From positions 2,604,001-2,668,000 of the forward strand of contig CAVTON010000001.1 in the NCBI GenBank assembly GCA_963736455.1: a DNA stretch of 64,000 nucleotides. The letters run 5' to 3'. The stretch is from DAHUXD01 sp963736455 (GTDB taxonomy: Bacteria > Acidobacteriota > Thermoanaerobaculia > UBA5066 > Gp7-AA6). Positions 35,578 to 44,040 of the stretch are shown piece after piece (within the stretch, counting starts at the first letter, position 1; every line of letters begins with the position of its first letter). A program made the translations under genes and the position numbers. The notes under the pieces were generated by a model. That model was not told the origin of the DNA. It saw only the letters and a list, made by a program, of their open reading frames with translations, and ran no database searches.

Positions 35578-36108
35578 ATGTCCATCGTCACGACCGAAGA
35601 TCGGGCCCGCACCATCCCGGCCGGCAAGCCGCAGCTTCTCGAGGCGTACGAGCGGGAGAACGCGAAGACCCTCCGAGTCCTCCACGCGCTTCCGAAGGAC
35701 AAGACGGAGTTGCGTCCGCACGCCCGGTGCAAGACCGCGCGGGAGCTCGCGTGGATGTTCGTCCTCGAGCAGGGCGCGATGGAGAAGGGCATGACGACGG
35801 GCTTCGACTGGTCGAAGCCGCCGGCGTTCCCGCCGCCTCCGGACTCCTACGACGAGGTGCTCTCGAACCTCGAGAAGGGCCACGCCCGGACGATGGAGCT
35901 CCTGCGCGGGCTTCCGGACGCGGATCTCACGAGGCCGGTCCAGTTCTTCACGGGTCCGGGGAAGATCGGCGACATTCCGATGCACGCCTTTCTCTGGCTG
36001 ATGCTGAACGATCAGATCCATCACCGGGGGCAATTCTCGATCTACGTGCGGATGGCGGACGGAAAGCTGCCGTCGATCTACGGCCCCTCCGCCGACGAGG
36101 TCTGGTGA
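35578..36108 (+). CDS. DinB family (putative metal-dependent) protein
   Basis: 176 residues from the ATG at 35578, with AAGGAGG about 12 bases before it. A four-helix DinB-like arrangement with ARCKTARELAWMFVLEQGAM, VLSNLEKGHARTMELLRGLP and a closing NDQIHHRGQFSIYVRMADG, whose HHRGQ pair is the usual metal-binding end of the family. DinB proteins bind divalent metal and often act as thiol-dependent transferases; a specific role is unknown. It is divergent from the SDR/amidohydrolase pair. Confidence 0.85.
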   Translation: MSIVTTEDRARTIPAGKPQLLEAYERENAKTLRVLHALPKDKTELRPHARCKTARELAWMFVLEQGAMEKGMTTGFDWSKPPAFPPPPDSYDEVLSNLEKGHARTMELLRGLPDADLTRPVQFFTGPGKIGDIPMHAFLWLMLNDQIHHRGQFSIYVRMADGKLPSIYGPSADEVW

Positions 36109-36162
36109 CGCCCCGGCCGCGCCCGGCGCCGTAGGGCTCGACCGCTCACCGGCGCCTGCCGA

Positions 36163-37017
36163 ATGCCCGAAGGCAACACCATCCACCGCCTCGCGCGGCA
36201 GCACACGCGCGACTTCGCGGGCCGGCGCGTCGCAGCCCGTTCGCCGCAGGGCCGATTCGGGCGCGAGGCGAAGCGCCTCGACGGAAGACGCTTTCTTCGC
36301 GCGGAGGCGTACGGCAAGCACCTCTTTCACTTCTGGAGCGGCGGGCTCGTCGTGCACATCCACCTGGGAATGGCGGGCTGGTTCTACCGGTATCGCGGAA
36401 CGGCGCCGGAGCCGCGGGCGACCGTGCGGCTCCGGCTCGTCTCCGGTCCCGTCACGGCGGATCTGATCGGTCCTCCGGCCTGCGAGCTGATTCCGGATTT
36501 CGCGCGGCGCGCTCTTCTGGGCCGCCTCGGTCCGGATCCCCTGCGCGAGGACTTCGATCCCGGCCGCGCATGGGCCTTTCTCTCGAAGCGGCCGAAGCGC
36601 CCGATCGGCGACGCCCTTCTCGATCAGCGGCTTCTCGCGGGCGTCGGCAATATTTATCGTGCCGAGGCGCTCTTCCTCGCGGGCATCCACCCGCAGCGCC
36701 CGTCCGGCAGCCTGACGCCGGCCGAGTGGGAGAGCCTCTGGCGCACGGTCCGCCGCCTGATGCGGCGAGGCGTCGTGCAGGCGGAGATCCGCACCGTGTC
36801 CTCTCGCGAGCCCGCGCACCCGATGTCGGGCCGCGGCGCCGGCGAGGCGTTCTACGTGTATCAGCAGGAGATCTGCCGCCGGTGCGCCTCGCCCGTCATC
36901 GAGTTCCCGCAGTCGGGCCGGCGCATGTTCGCCTGCCCGCGCTGCCAGCCGCTCGGCCGGTCCGCGAAGGGCGCCGCTGCTAGACGCGCCCGGCCAGGGC
37001 GTCGAGCGCGGCGATGA
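36163..37017 (+). CDS. nei: formamidopyrimidine-DNA glycosylase / endonuclease VIII family
   Basis: 284 residues. It starts MPEGNTIHRLARQH, with the N-terminal Pro2-Glu3 nucleophile pair after Met removal. Further motifs are the Lys in GKHLFHFWSGGLVVHIHLGM, helix-two-turn-helix DQRLLAGVGNIYRAEALF, and the C-terminal zinc finger CRRCASPVIEFPQSGRRMFACPRC. It excises oxidised bases and cleaves the AP site. PEGNTIHR at the N-terminus is closer to the endonuclease VIII (Nei) group than to MutM. Its last 38 bases overlap the convergent histidine kinase gene. Confidence 0.92.
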   Translation: MPEGNTIHRLARQHTRDFAGRRVAARSPQGRFGREAKRLDGRRFLRAEAYGKHLFHFWSGGLVVHIHLGMAGWFYRYRGTAPEPRATVRLRLVSGPVTADLIGPPACELIPDFARRALLGRLGPDPLREDFDPGRAWAFLSKRPKRPIGDALLDQRLLAGVGNIYRAEALFLAGIHPQRPSGSLTPAEWESLWRTVRRLMRRGVVQAEIRTVSSREPAHPMSGRGAGEAFYVYQQEICRRCASPVIEFPQSGRRMFACPRCQPLGRSAKGAAARRARPGRRARR

Positions 37018-39544
37018 GCCGCGAGGGGTTGATCGGCTTGACGAAGTGGTCGATGAAACCGAGAGAGCGGCTGCGGTTGAGGTCTTCCTCCATTCCATAG
37101 CCGCTGAGCACGATCGCGTGCAGCGCCGGCTGGATCGGCCGCAGGACGCCGAGCAGGTCGAGGCCGCTGCCGTCGGGCAGGCCCACGTCGGTGACGAGGA
37201 TGTCCGAGGGACGCTGGCTGAACGCGGCCCTCGCCGCGGCGATGCTGTCCGCCGTGCGCACGTCGAACCCGCTTTCCTCGAGCAGACGGCCGAGCGCGTC
37301 GGCCGTGTCGAGGTCGTCCTCGACGACCAGAATCGACATGCGGTTGCGCGAGGCCGCCCGCTCCGGGTCCTGGGCCGGGGGCAGCGCGATGCGCGGCCGC
37401 GCGCTCGTCGTCGCGAGCTCGACGGAAAAGACGGCGCCCCGGCCCTCACCGCCGCTTTCGGCCGTGATGACGCCGCCGTGAAGCTGGACGAGCGTGCGCG
37501 CGATCGCGAGGCCGAGCCCGAGGCCCCCGCCGCGGCGCACCGCCGTCACGTCGCCCTGCTCGAAGGCTTCGAAGAGTCGCGGGAGCAGATCGGGGCGTAT
37601 GCCGCGTCCGCTGTCCTCGACCGCGATCCGGATGCGGCCGTCCGCCGGATTCTCGGACCGCACGACCACGCTCCCGCCGGCCGGAGTGAACTTCGCGGAG
37701 TTCTTCAGCAGGTTCCAGAAGACCTGCTGCAGGCGCGCGCCGTCCCCCAGGCAGAAGTGCGCGCTGGCGTTCAGCTCCGAGCTCAGTCGCACGCCGCGGG
37801 CGAAGAACTCGCTGCGCGCGTTCTGTGTCACCGTCGCCAGAACCAGGTGGAGGTCGAGAGGCGTCCGCTCGATCTCGATTTTTCCCCTCACGATGCGGGT
37901 CAGGTCGAGCAGATCGTCGATGAGGCGCGCCTCGAGCTCGACGTTGCGCCGGATCATCGCGAGCGATTCCGCCATCCCGGGACCCAGGTCGGGGCGCTGT
38001 TCGAGCCGCTGGACCGACGCCATCACCGGCGTGAGAGGAGTCCGCAGCTCGTGCGAGAGCGTCGCGAGAAACCGATCCTTGGCGGCGCTCGCCTCCTCCG
38101 CGGCGCGCCGCGCCTCCTCGAGGTCGCGGGCATGGCGGCGCCTCTCCGTGACGTCGCGAATCATCCTCGAAATGCCGACGACGCGGCCCCCGTCGTCCCG
38201 GATAGGCGACAGGGTGACGACCGTGTCGAGCCACCGCCCGTCCTTCGTCCGCCGGCGGACCTCGAACTCGGCCGTCTTTCCCGCGATGAGGTCGGCCGTC
38301 GCCGCCGGCGAGGGATCGGATTCACCGTCGGGCGCGAGCATCGACATCTTGCGCCCGATCATCTCTTCGGCCGTGAACCCGAAGAACGATTCCGCGCCCG
38401 GGTTCCAGTCCGTAATGACGTTGTCCCGGTCCTCCCCGACGATCGCGTAGTTCGCCGAGGCCACGATCGCGGCCAGCCTCGACGTGGCCCGCTCGGCCTG
38501 GCGCTGCTCCGTGATGTCGCGGAAGACGAGGACCACTCCCGCGACCCGCTGGCGCGCGTCGAAGATCGGAGCGCCGCTGTCGGCGATCGGGACTTCGGTG
38601 CCATCGCGCGCGAGAAGCGTCGTGTGGTTGGCGAGACCCACGACGACGCCTTCGCGGATGACCCGCCGCACGGGGCTCTCGACCGTCTTCCGCGTCTCCT
38701 CGTGGACGATGCGGAAGATCTCCTCCACCGGCCGGCCGGCGGCCTCCGCCAGAGTCCATGCCGTCAACCGCTCGGCGACCGGGTTGAGGAACGTGATGCG
38801 GCCCTCCCGGTCGCTGGCGAGCACGCCGTCACCGATCGAGCGCAGCGTCGTGCGCAGGCGCTCCTCGCTTTCGCGGGCGTCGGCCTCCGCGCGCGCCCGG
38901 CCGAGAAGATCCCGGCGAACGAGGAGAAAGTAGCCGGCGAGCAGTCCGACGAAGCAGAGCCCTCCGAGCAGGAGCGCCAGCTCGACCTGGCGGGCGGTCT
39001 CGTCGGCCTGGCGCGAGCGCTGGGCGAGCCGGCTCGTCTCGTCGCCCTGCATCGAACCGACCAGCGTCCGGATGCGTTCCATCAGATGCTGCCCGTATCC
39101 GGTCTCGACGGCCCGCAGGGCCCCCGGGGCGTTGCCCGACTTGTAGAGGCCGATCGTGGCGGCGAGCTCCGCCAGCTTCGCCCGGACGAGCCCCTCGAAT
39201 TCGCGAAGCCTCGCCTGCTGCGCCGGATCGTTCTGCGTGAGCTGGTCGAGGCGCGAGAGGTGGCCCTGGACCAGGGCGACGGCCGCGTCGTAGGGCGCGA
39301 GGTATTCGGGAGCCCCCGTCAGGAGATATCCGCGCTGGCCCGTCTCGGCGTCCTTGAGCGTCGAGAGCGTGCTTTCGAGCTCGCCGATCAGCGTCCGAGT
39401 CCGCTCCACGCGCTTCGTTTCGGCGACGAGATTGAGCGTATTGGAGCCGATCACCCAGGAAAAGAGCACCAGCGCGGCGAGCAGCACGATCGACCCCGCG
39501 ACGATGCGCCAGGAGGAGCGAGGTTTCTCCGCGCCGAATTCCAC
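36980..39544 (-). CDS. CHASE3-PAS-PAS hybrid histidine kinase with C-terminal receiver
   Basis: 854 residues. A membrane helix (IVAGSIVLLAALVLFSWVI) is followed by a CHASE3 sensor (about 35-190: LKDAETGQRGYLLTGAPEYL) and a second helix (LALLLGGLCFVGLLAGYFLL). Two PAS domains lie at about 225-345 and 350-470 (DGVLASDREGRITFLNP and NYAIVGEDRDNVITDWNPG). HisKA carries the phosphorylated His in LATLSHELRTPLTPVMASV, and HATPase_c carries NSAKFTP, DSGRGIRPDLLPRLF and GGGLGLGLAIAR. The receiver ends the protein (VVEDDLDTADA, Asp in ILVTDVGLPDGSG, Lys in HFVKPINP). It senses an external signal and passes phosphate on; no response regulator with an output domain lies beside it. Confidence 0.92.
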   Translation of the reverse strand: MEFGAEKPRSSWRIVAGSIVLLAALVLFSWVIGSNTLNLVAETKRVERTRTLIGELESTLSTLKDAETGQRGYLLTGAPEYLAPYDAAVALVQGHLSRLDQLTQNDPAQQARLREFEGLVRAKLAELAATIGLYKSGNAPGALRAVETGYGQHLMERIRTLVGSMQGDETSRLAQRSRQADETARQVELALLLGGLCFVGLLAGYFLLVRRDLLGRARAEADARESEERLRTTLRSIGDGVLASDREGRITFLNPVAERLTAWTLAEAAGRPVEEIFRIVHEETRKTVESPVRRVIREGVVVGLANHTTLLARDGTEVPIADSGAPIFDARQRVAGVVLVFRDITEQRQAERATSRLAAIVASANYAIVGEDRDNVITDWNPGAESFFGFTAEEMIGRKMSMLAPDGESDPSPAATADLIAGKTAEFEVRRRTKDGRWLDTVVTLSPIRDDGGRVVGISRMIRDVTERRRHARDLEEARRAAEEASAAKDRFLATLSHELRTPLTPVMASVQRLEQRPDLGPGMAESLAMIRRNVELEARLIDDLLDLTRIVRGKIEIERTPLDLHLVLATVTQNARSEFFARGVRLSSELNASAHFCLGDGARLQQVFWNLLKNSAKFTPAGGSVVVRSENPADGRIRIAVEDSGRGIRPDLLPRLFEAFEQGDVTAVRRGGGLGLGLAIARTLVQLHGGVITAESGGEGRGAVFSVELATTSARPRIALPPAQDPERAASRNRMSILVVEDDLDTADALGRLLEESGFDVRTADSIAAARAAFSQRPSDILVTDVGLPDGSGLDLLGVLRPIQPALHAIVLSGYGMEEDLNRSRSLGFIDHFVKPINPSRLIAALDALAGRV

Positions 39545-39944
39545 CGATTCAGATTCTGCACCAACCCGTCGTCCGCCTCAACCGATGGAAGCGGCCCGCG
39601 CCCGGGAAGCACTCGCGCCCTTCGTCCCCTGGCGTCGTTCTCCTTCGGGGCCGATTCGCTTCGGGAAACGACAAAAATCGAAGCTCGGGTTTCGTCCTCT
39701 TCCCCGACGCGGGCCGCACCGGAAAAGACTCGCAACGGGCGTGCCAGCGAGGTCGATCCGGAGGCGCGTTCGACGCGGCGCGATCCTCGCTCGATCGCAG
39801 CGAATGCACGAGCTCGTCCCGAGCTCTTCGTCGTTCCGCGCGCGGCTCAAACCGCCGAAGCCGGAAGGATCGGGAAGATTCACACCGCGGCGAGGGAAAG
39901 CGTGTCGCGAAAGACCGTCGCGATCCGTCTGGTCGTTCGGCAGT
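39545..39944. other. intergenic region without recognisable gene
   Basis: About 400 bases between the histidine kinase start and the sortase stop. The open frames here are short, Arg/Ser/Pro-rich and overlap each other on both strands, as expected of chance frames in GC-rich DNA. No RNA gene, repeat or clear promoter was recognised. Confidence 0.6.
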
Positions 39945-40559
39945 TCATCGGCGCGTCGCGGCGAGGGTGGCCGGGAAAGAGGCGTGCGCCGCCGAGTCCG
40001 CGGGAGAAGCGGTCCAGACGAGCCGGTAGGGCGCCGGACCGACCCATCGGAAGGGGTAGCAGGTGATGAGGGTGAGACGCCCCTCGTGGGTCGGAGCGAG
40101 CACGGAGACCTCCTCGGGCGCGACGATTCGTCTCGAGTCCAGTCGATAGCCCGAGACGGATCCGCCGGGCCCCCGGACGAGCACCACGTCTCCCGCGCGA
40201 AGCCGCGAAAGGCTGCGAAAGAAGGAGTCCCGGTGCCCGACGATGACGCAGTTGCCCGCGGCGAGCGGGCCCGGCCCGGCCGTTCCGGGAACGTGTCCCG
40301 GTCCTCGATGCAGCGTCGCGGGCGCGACGCCTTCGAATACCGCCAGGTCGAGTCCGATTCGGGGGATCTCGATGCGGCCCCATGCCTGCCCGAGGCGGGC
40401 CGGCCCCGGGCCCGGGCGCGTCTTCCGCGCGGCATCCTGGGCGCTCCAGCCGGCGGCGACGTGCAGGGCCGCGGTGGCCAGGAGAGTCGCGCCGAGGGCA
40501 CCCAGTCCGAGGGCGGCGAAAGCGAGAAAGCGTCGCACGTGGTCCTCCGGGCGTTTCAC
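39945..40559 (-). CDS. class D sortase
   Basis: 204 residues. One N-terminal membrane helix (FLAFAALGLGALGATLLATAALH) anchors it; the sortase barrel follows with IEIPRIGLDLAVFEGV, the catalytic His in VGHRDSFFRSLSRL, Cys in LTLITCYPFRWVG and a following Arg (PYRLVW). This is the class D pattern also seen in some Gram-negative bacteria. It cleaves an LPxTx-type sorting signal and transfers the protein to an envelope amine. Its likely substrate is the product of the gene just upstream on the same strand (40624-41355), 64 bases away. Confidence 0.92.
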   Translation of the reverse strand: MKRPEDHVRRFLAFAALGLGALGATLLATAALHVAAGWSAQDAARKTRPGPGPARLGQAWGRIEIPRIGLDLAVFEGVAPATLHRGPGHVPGTAGPGPLAAGNCVIVGHRDSFFRSLSRLRAGDVVLVRGPGGSVSGYRLDSRRIVAPEEVSVLAPTHEGRLTLITCYPFRWVGPAPYRLVWTASPADSAAHASFPATLAATRR

Positions 40560-40623
40560 GCGCGCCGCCGCGGCGTCGGAGAGACTCCGATCGCCGCGCG
40601 CGACGCGATCTGCCGGTGGAGCG

Positions 40624-41355
40624 TCAGGCGGCCCGGTGGCGGCGGCTCAGGATGTAAAGGCCGAGGGCCGCGAGAAGAAGACCCGCTCCCGCGATCGCCA
40701 TGGCGGGATCCGAAGATGCCGTCGCGGGCAGGCGGCGGGAGCTCGACGCGTTGGCCGTCGAGTTGTCCGGCGCCATCGAGGAGGAGCTCGAGGACGACGA
40801 ATACGCCGAGCTCGTGCGAGCGGGTTCGGACGAGTACGAGGTCGGCGGCGGGTTCATCGGCGCGGGAGCCGCGGCCGGCGCCGGCGCGCTGACCGACGCG
40901 GGCGAGGTCGTGTCGGCGGGTCCGGTCCGGGCGGCGATGCCCGACCCGTTGACGCTGGAGAAATGGATCTCTTTGCGGTCGATGATCTCGTTGGCGCGGT
41001 TCTTGGCCAGGAGCACGATGGTGTGCGTTCCGGGCGAGACGTTTTCGATGTTCAGCACGTTCTCGGCATCCCGCATCGTTCCCTTCAACGTGTCGTCGAG
41101 AAACACGTCCACGGCGGGTCGCGGCATCGAGTTGACGTCGCGCTTCTCTTCGCCGATGTCGGCGGGGATCTCGGTGTTCACCACCACCTGGACCGACGAT
41201 CCCGTGACCGTGCTTCCTTCTGCCGGCTGGACGAGCTTGATTCGATAGTCGTTCTTCGTCGGACCCGCGGAATTCTTGTCCGCGTTCTGACCAAGACCGA
41301 CGGTCGCGAATGCGCCCGCGACGAAGGCCGCGAGAGCCAGTTTCGTTCGAGTCAT
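40624..41355 (-). CDS. sortase substrate protein with C-terminal LPATA sorting signal
   Basis: 243 residues. The signal peptide is TKLALAAFVAGAFATVGLG. The mature part (about 25-135) looks like a single Ig-like beta-domain with VVVNTEIPADIGEE, VDVFLDDTLKG, NVSPGTHTIVLLAKN. A Ser/Pro/Ala-rich spacer (about 140-205) leads to the tripartite sorting signal LPATASS, a hydrophobic helix (MAIAGAGLLLAALGLYIL) and a basic tail (SRRHRAA). This is the standard layout for sortase anchoring, and the adjacent class D sortase supports it. It may form a surface-anchored protein. A sigma-54-like promoter lies 56 bases before the start. Confidence 0.85.
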   Translation of the reverse strand: MTRTKLALAAFVAGAFATVGLGQNADKNSAGPTKNDYRIKLVQPAEGSTVTGSSVQVVVNTEIPADIGEEKRDVNSMPRPAVDVFLDDTLKGTMRDAENVLNIENVSPGTHTIVLLAKNRANEIIDRKEIHFSSVNGSGIAARTGPADTTSPASVSAPAPAAAPAPMNPPPTSYSSEPARTSSAYSSSSSSSSMAPDNSTANASSSRRLPATASSDPAMAIAGAGLLLAALGLYILSRRHRAA

Positions 41356-41410
41356 GTCTGCCTCCTCGAGGGTGGCTCGGCCCCGTGCCGATCACCTCGG
41401 CTCCGGACGT

Positions 41411-41426
41411 TGCAAGCCGGATGCCG
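41411..41426 (-). promoter_or_regulatory. sigma-54 promoter candidate for the sortase operon
   Basis: On the minus strand CGGCATCCGGCTTGCA: GG and GC ten bases apart and TTGCA at -12. It has mismatches at the first, sixth and seventh bases of the consensus TGGCACG-N4-TTGCW. It lies 56 bases before the LPATA protein start. Confidence 0.5.
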
Positions 41427-41448
41427 CAACGCCCGGCGCCCGCTCCGG

Positions 41449-41919
41449 CTAAGGCGTCAGCTGCACGCTCGCCGAGGCCACGGCATCGCCGGCATTGATG
41501 CCGGTCCCCGTCAGGACGGCCTGGAACGTGACGGTTTCGGCGCCCGCGCCCGAGGGCAGGGTGCCGGTCACGTTGACGTGCAGGGTCGACTGGCTGTTCG
41601 AGTCGAGGGTCCCCAGGTTCCAGGTGACGGACCCGCCCGAGCTCGTCGCGCTCGTCCCGCTCGAAGCGTCGAGGGAGTTGACGACGAACGGCGACGGCAC
41701 GGTCACGCTGACCATGGCGTTCTGCACGTTGTTGACGCCGACGGCGGTCGCCGCGAGATCGAGCGTAAAGCTCTGGCCGGAGGCCGCCGAGCCCGGACCG
41801 TTGATGGTGACGTTGGCGAGCGCCCCGGGCGACGTGGTCGTGTCGCTGCCCTTGCAGCCCGAGAGCGAGCCCGCGATGGCCGCCGCGGCGGCGAAGCCGA
41901 TGATCCGGGAAAGTTTCAT
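41449..41919 (-). CDS. lipoprotein with DUF11/conserved-repeat-like domain
   Basis: 156 residues from the ATG at 41919, preceded by GAGGAGG. Signal peptide with lipobox LSGC (Cys20). The mature domain (about 30-155) is Ser/Thr/Val/Gly-rich with beta-sandwich spacing (ANVTINGPG, FTLDLAATAVGVNNVQNAMV, FVVNSLDASSG, STLHVNVTG, VTFQAVLTG), as in CARDB/DUF11 beta-sandwich repeats of surface proteins. No catalytic motif. Likely lipid-anchored in the outer membrane or periplasm. A near-perfect sigma-54 promoter sits 44 bases upstream, arranged back to back with the next one. Confidence 0.75.
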   Translation of the reverse strand: MKLSRIIGFAAAAAIAGSLSGCKGSDTTTSPGALANVTINGPGSAASGQSFTLDLAATAVGVNNVQNAMVSVTVPSPFVVNSLDASSGTSATSSGGSVTWNLGTLDSNSQSTLHVNVTGTLPSGAGAETVTFQAVLTGTGINAGDAVASASVQLTP

Positions 41920-41963
41920 GAAACCTCCTCGCCGGGATTCCGTGTCCGGCAAGAACGCGGAAA

Positions 41964-41979
41964 AGCAAGCGCGGTGCCA
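41964..41979 (-). promoter_or_regulatory. sigma-54 promoter for the lipoprotein gene
   Basis: Minus strand TGGCACCGCGCTTGCT: matches TGGCACG-N4-TTGCW except for one base after TGGCAC. Correct GG-N10-GC spacing. It lies 44 bases before the ATG at 41919. Confidence 0.75.
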
Positions 41980-41980
41980 G

Positions 41981-41996
41981 CGGCATCGCTCTTGCT
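41981..41996 (+). promoter_or_regulatory. sigma-54 promoter candidate for the DUF1328 gene
   Basis: CGGCATCGCTCTTGCT: GG-N10-GC spacing and TTGCT at -12, with three mismatches (first, sixth and seventh bases). Its -24 end is one base from the -24 end of the opposite-strand promoter at 41964-41979. Confidence 0.5.
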
Positions 41997-42021
41997 AAGG
42001 CTCGTGCGGGAGGTGATTGCG

Positions 42022-42198
42022 ATGTTGAGATGGGCGCTGACATTCCTGTTGATCGGTCTGGTGGCGGCATTGCTCGGCTTCACGGGCGTGGCCGGGGCGT
42101 CGTTCGCGATCGCGAAGGTTCTCGCGTTGATCTTCGCGGCTCTGTTCGTCGTCTTCCTGCTGCTCGGCCTGGCGGGCGCGAAGCGAATCGCGGCCTGA
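42022..42198 (+). CDS. DUF1328 small membrane protein
   Basis: 58 residues: MLRWALTFLLIGLVAALLGF followed by a second hydrophobic helix (ALIFAALFVVFLLLGLAGA), the YtjA/DUF1328 pattern of a tiny two-helix membrane protein of unknown function, often stress-linked. The ATG at 42022 is preceded by GGGAGGTGA. It has its own sigma-54-like promoter 26 bases upstream and a Rho-independent terminator (42221-42250) after the stop, so it is a single-gene unit. Confidence 0.85.
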   Translation: MLRWALTFLLIGLVAALLGFTGVAGASFAIAKVLALIFAALFVVFLLLGLAGAKRIAA

Positions 42199-42220
42199 CG
42201 GTCCCGACTCCGGACAACGA

Positions 42221-42250
42221 GCCCCGTGGCGAGAAGTCGCGGGGCTTTTT
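42221..42250 (+). terminator. Rho-independent terminator
   Basis: Hairpin GCCCC(G)TGGCGA-GAAG-TCGCGGGGC followed by TTTTT, 22 bases after the DUF1328 stop. Confidence 0.85.
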
Positions 42251-42383
42251 CGTGCGCGGTGGCGCGGCCACGCCCTATCCGAGGAAAAAAATGTGCCGCG
42301 ACTCGGGCGAGCGGCGGCACGGAAGAGGGGGCTCGGTGTGGTGCCCGACCCCCGACGTAGCAAGGCCCCTGCCAGTGCGCCCG

Positions 42384-42399
42384 TGGCACGGCCTTTGCT
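42384..42399 (+). promoter_or_regulatory. sigma-54 promoter for the AI-2E transporter gene
   Basis: TGGCACGGCCTTTGCT is a full match to TGGCACG-N4-TTGCW with the proper spacing. It lies 175 bases before the ATG at 42575, leaving room for a long leader or a regulator site. Confidence 0.8.
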
Positions 42400-42574
42400 C
42401 TGTCGAGAGTCAAGGTTCCGTGGAACACTCGAACCGATCTCTCCGACTACGGCCCACCAAAATCCGGACCCGCCCCTTCGGGGGCGGTAGTCCCCTTTCC
42501 CTGTCGCGATTCTCCCGGCGGACGTCTGACCGAATGGATCGCTCGCGGCATGGAAAGTGCAGCCGCGAGACGAC

Positions 42575-43714
42575 ATGAGCACCGAGTCCCGAAGCCGTCC
42601 GCGGGACCCGCGGACCCCGATGTCCTCCGACTGGCGTTTCGCCGCCCTGCGGATGAGTCTGCAGATTCTCCTGGCTCTCGCCGCGGTGGTCGCCGGCCTG
42701 TGGGTGCTCCACCGGATCGAGGGTGTGCTGCTCCTGCTCGCGCTCTCGGTCCTGTTCGCTTACCTCGTCGCCCCGCTCGTGACGTTCTTTCGGCGGCCGA
42801 TTCCTCCGAAGAGGAAAAAGAGCCTGCGGTTGCCCGCCGCGATCGTGGCGGCGTATCTCGTGCTCTTCGGGAGCCTGACGCTCGGGGCGATGGCGGTGTG
42901 GCCGGTGCTCAACGCGCAGCTCGACAATCTCCGAACCGAGGCGCCGCAGTACGTGGTCCGCGTCCAGCAGGGCTGGCAGAGCTGGAGAGCGGGGCAGACC
43001 CGGATGCTCCCGCGCGACTTCCGGCTCGCTGTCAACGAGGTCGTCGACGACGCGGTGAGTTCGTCCGAGCGCTTCGTGCGCAATGACCTGCTTCCGCGCG
43101 TGGGAGGCTGGCTGATGCACCTGCCGTGGCTGATTCTCGTGCCCATCTTCGCCTTCTTCCTGCTGCGCGACGCGGAGACGTTCCGGCAGTACGCCCTCAA
43201 GACGATCCAGCGCCGGCGCCTGCGGTGGAGGTTCGACGTCTTCTTCGAGGACGTCAGCCGAACGCTGGCCGCCTACATCCGGGCGCAGGTCCTCGCGTGC
43301 CTCGTCGTTGCGGCCGTCTGCTCGGCGGGATTTGCCGCCCTCGGTGTGCCGTATCCGGTGCTCTTCGGAGTGGCGGCCGGCCTTCTCGAGGCCCTTCCGC
43401 TCGCGGGACCGCTTGCCATCGCCGTGATGGTCGTCGCGCTCGCCGCGCTCCAGTCGCTCGCGCGCGCCGGCGAGGTCGCGGCGTTTCTGATCGTCGTTCG
43501 CATCTGTCAGGACTACGGAATCTATCCCCGGCTCGTCGGCCGCGAGCTGCCGCTTCATCCGATGGCGGTCATCCTCGCCATCCTCTGCGGCGGAGAGATC
43601 GGAGGAGTCGCCGGAATCTTCCTCGCCGTGCCGGTGCTCGCAATCGTCACCGTGGCGTTACGGCACTGGCGGGCGCACCAGGAGGCCGACGGCCCTCGTC
43701 CCGCCCCTGCCTGA
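42575..43714 (+). CDS. AI-2E family transporter
   Basis: 379 residues from the ATG at 42575 (an in-frame GTG at 42557 is an alternative). Hydrophobic helices at about 28-62, 84-106, 170-192 and several after 230 follow the AI-2E/PerM layout. Motifs include LLLLALSVLFAYLVAPLV, PWLILVPIFAFFLLRDAETF and the C-terminal GVPYPVLFGVAAGLLEALPLAGP. The superfamily includes AI-2 exporters and other permeases; the substrate here is unknown. It is transcribed from a perfect sigma-54 promoter about 175 bases upstream, unlike most genes of this family. Confidence 0.85.
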   Translation: MSTESRSRPRDPRTPMSSDWRFAALRMSLQILLALAAVVAGLWVLHRIEGVLLLLALSVLFAYLVAPLVTFFRRPIPPKRKKSLRLPAAIVAAYLVLFGSLTLGAMAVWPVLNAQLDNLRTEAPQYVVRVQQGWQSWRAGQTRMLPRDFRLAVNEVVDDAVSSSERFVRNDLLPRVGGWLMHLPWLILVPIFAFFLLRDAETFRQYALKTIQRRRLRWRFDVFFEDVSRTLAAYIRAQVLACLVVAAVCSAGFAALGVPYPVLFGVAAGLLEALPLAGPLAIAVMVVALAALQSLARAGEVAAFLIVVRICQDYGIYPRLVGRELPLHPMAVILAILCGGEIGGVAGIFLAVPVLAIVTVALRHWRAHQEADGPRPAPA

Positions 43715-44040
43715 GGCGGCGCTTGCGCTCGTGAGAGAAGCGAAACACGAGGAGGTCGACGGAGGGAGACTCCTGGCGGCAGGGCCTGCGGCGTCGCCCC
43801 TATGCCGATCCCGATCCGTCGGTCGAGCGGTTCGATCTCGAGGGCGACCGGATCGGATGGGAAACGGGAAGCGATCTCGACCCCAGAGATCAGGGCCTTC
43901 GCGACCGTAATCGGTCTCCGGACCGCAAGCGCAGCGAAGAGGGCGGCGAGCCCTGAACGTCCGCCGGCCGTCGCTGTCGTCGAGAGGGAAGGCCCGGCTC
44001 CGCCAGGCGCTGACGCGGCGGAGCCGGGCTTGGTGGTGGT
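43715..44040. other. intergenic region holding only a hairpin terminator
   Basis: 326 bases without a convincing coding frame. Its right end holds the strong hairpin at 43992-44029 that would stop transcription of the gene at 44041-44772. Nothing else was recognised. Confidence 0.65.
43992..44029 (-). terminator. hairpin terminator for the 44041-44772 gene
   Basis: A perfect 13-base-pair stem (GCCCGGCTCCGCC and GGCGGAGCCGGGC) with a 12-base loop. On the minus strand it is followed by CTTCCCT, so the U-tract is weak. Confidence 0.6.

Noticed and set aside
39578..40501. Minus-strand frame overlapping the sortase gene
   Set aside because: Ser/Arg/Pro-rich chance product; the sortase frame has catalytic His, Cys and Arg.
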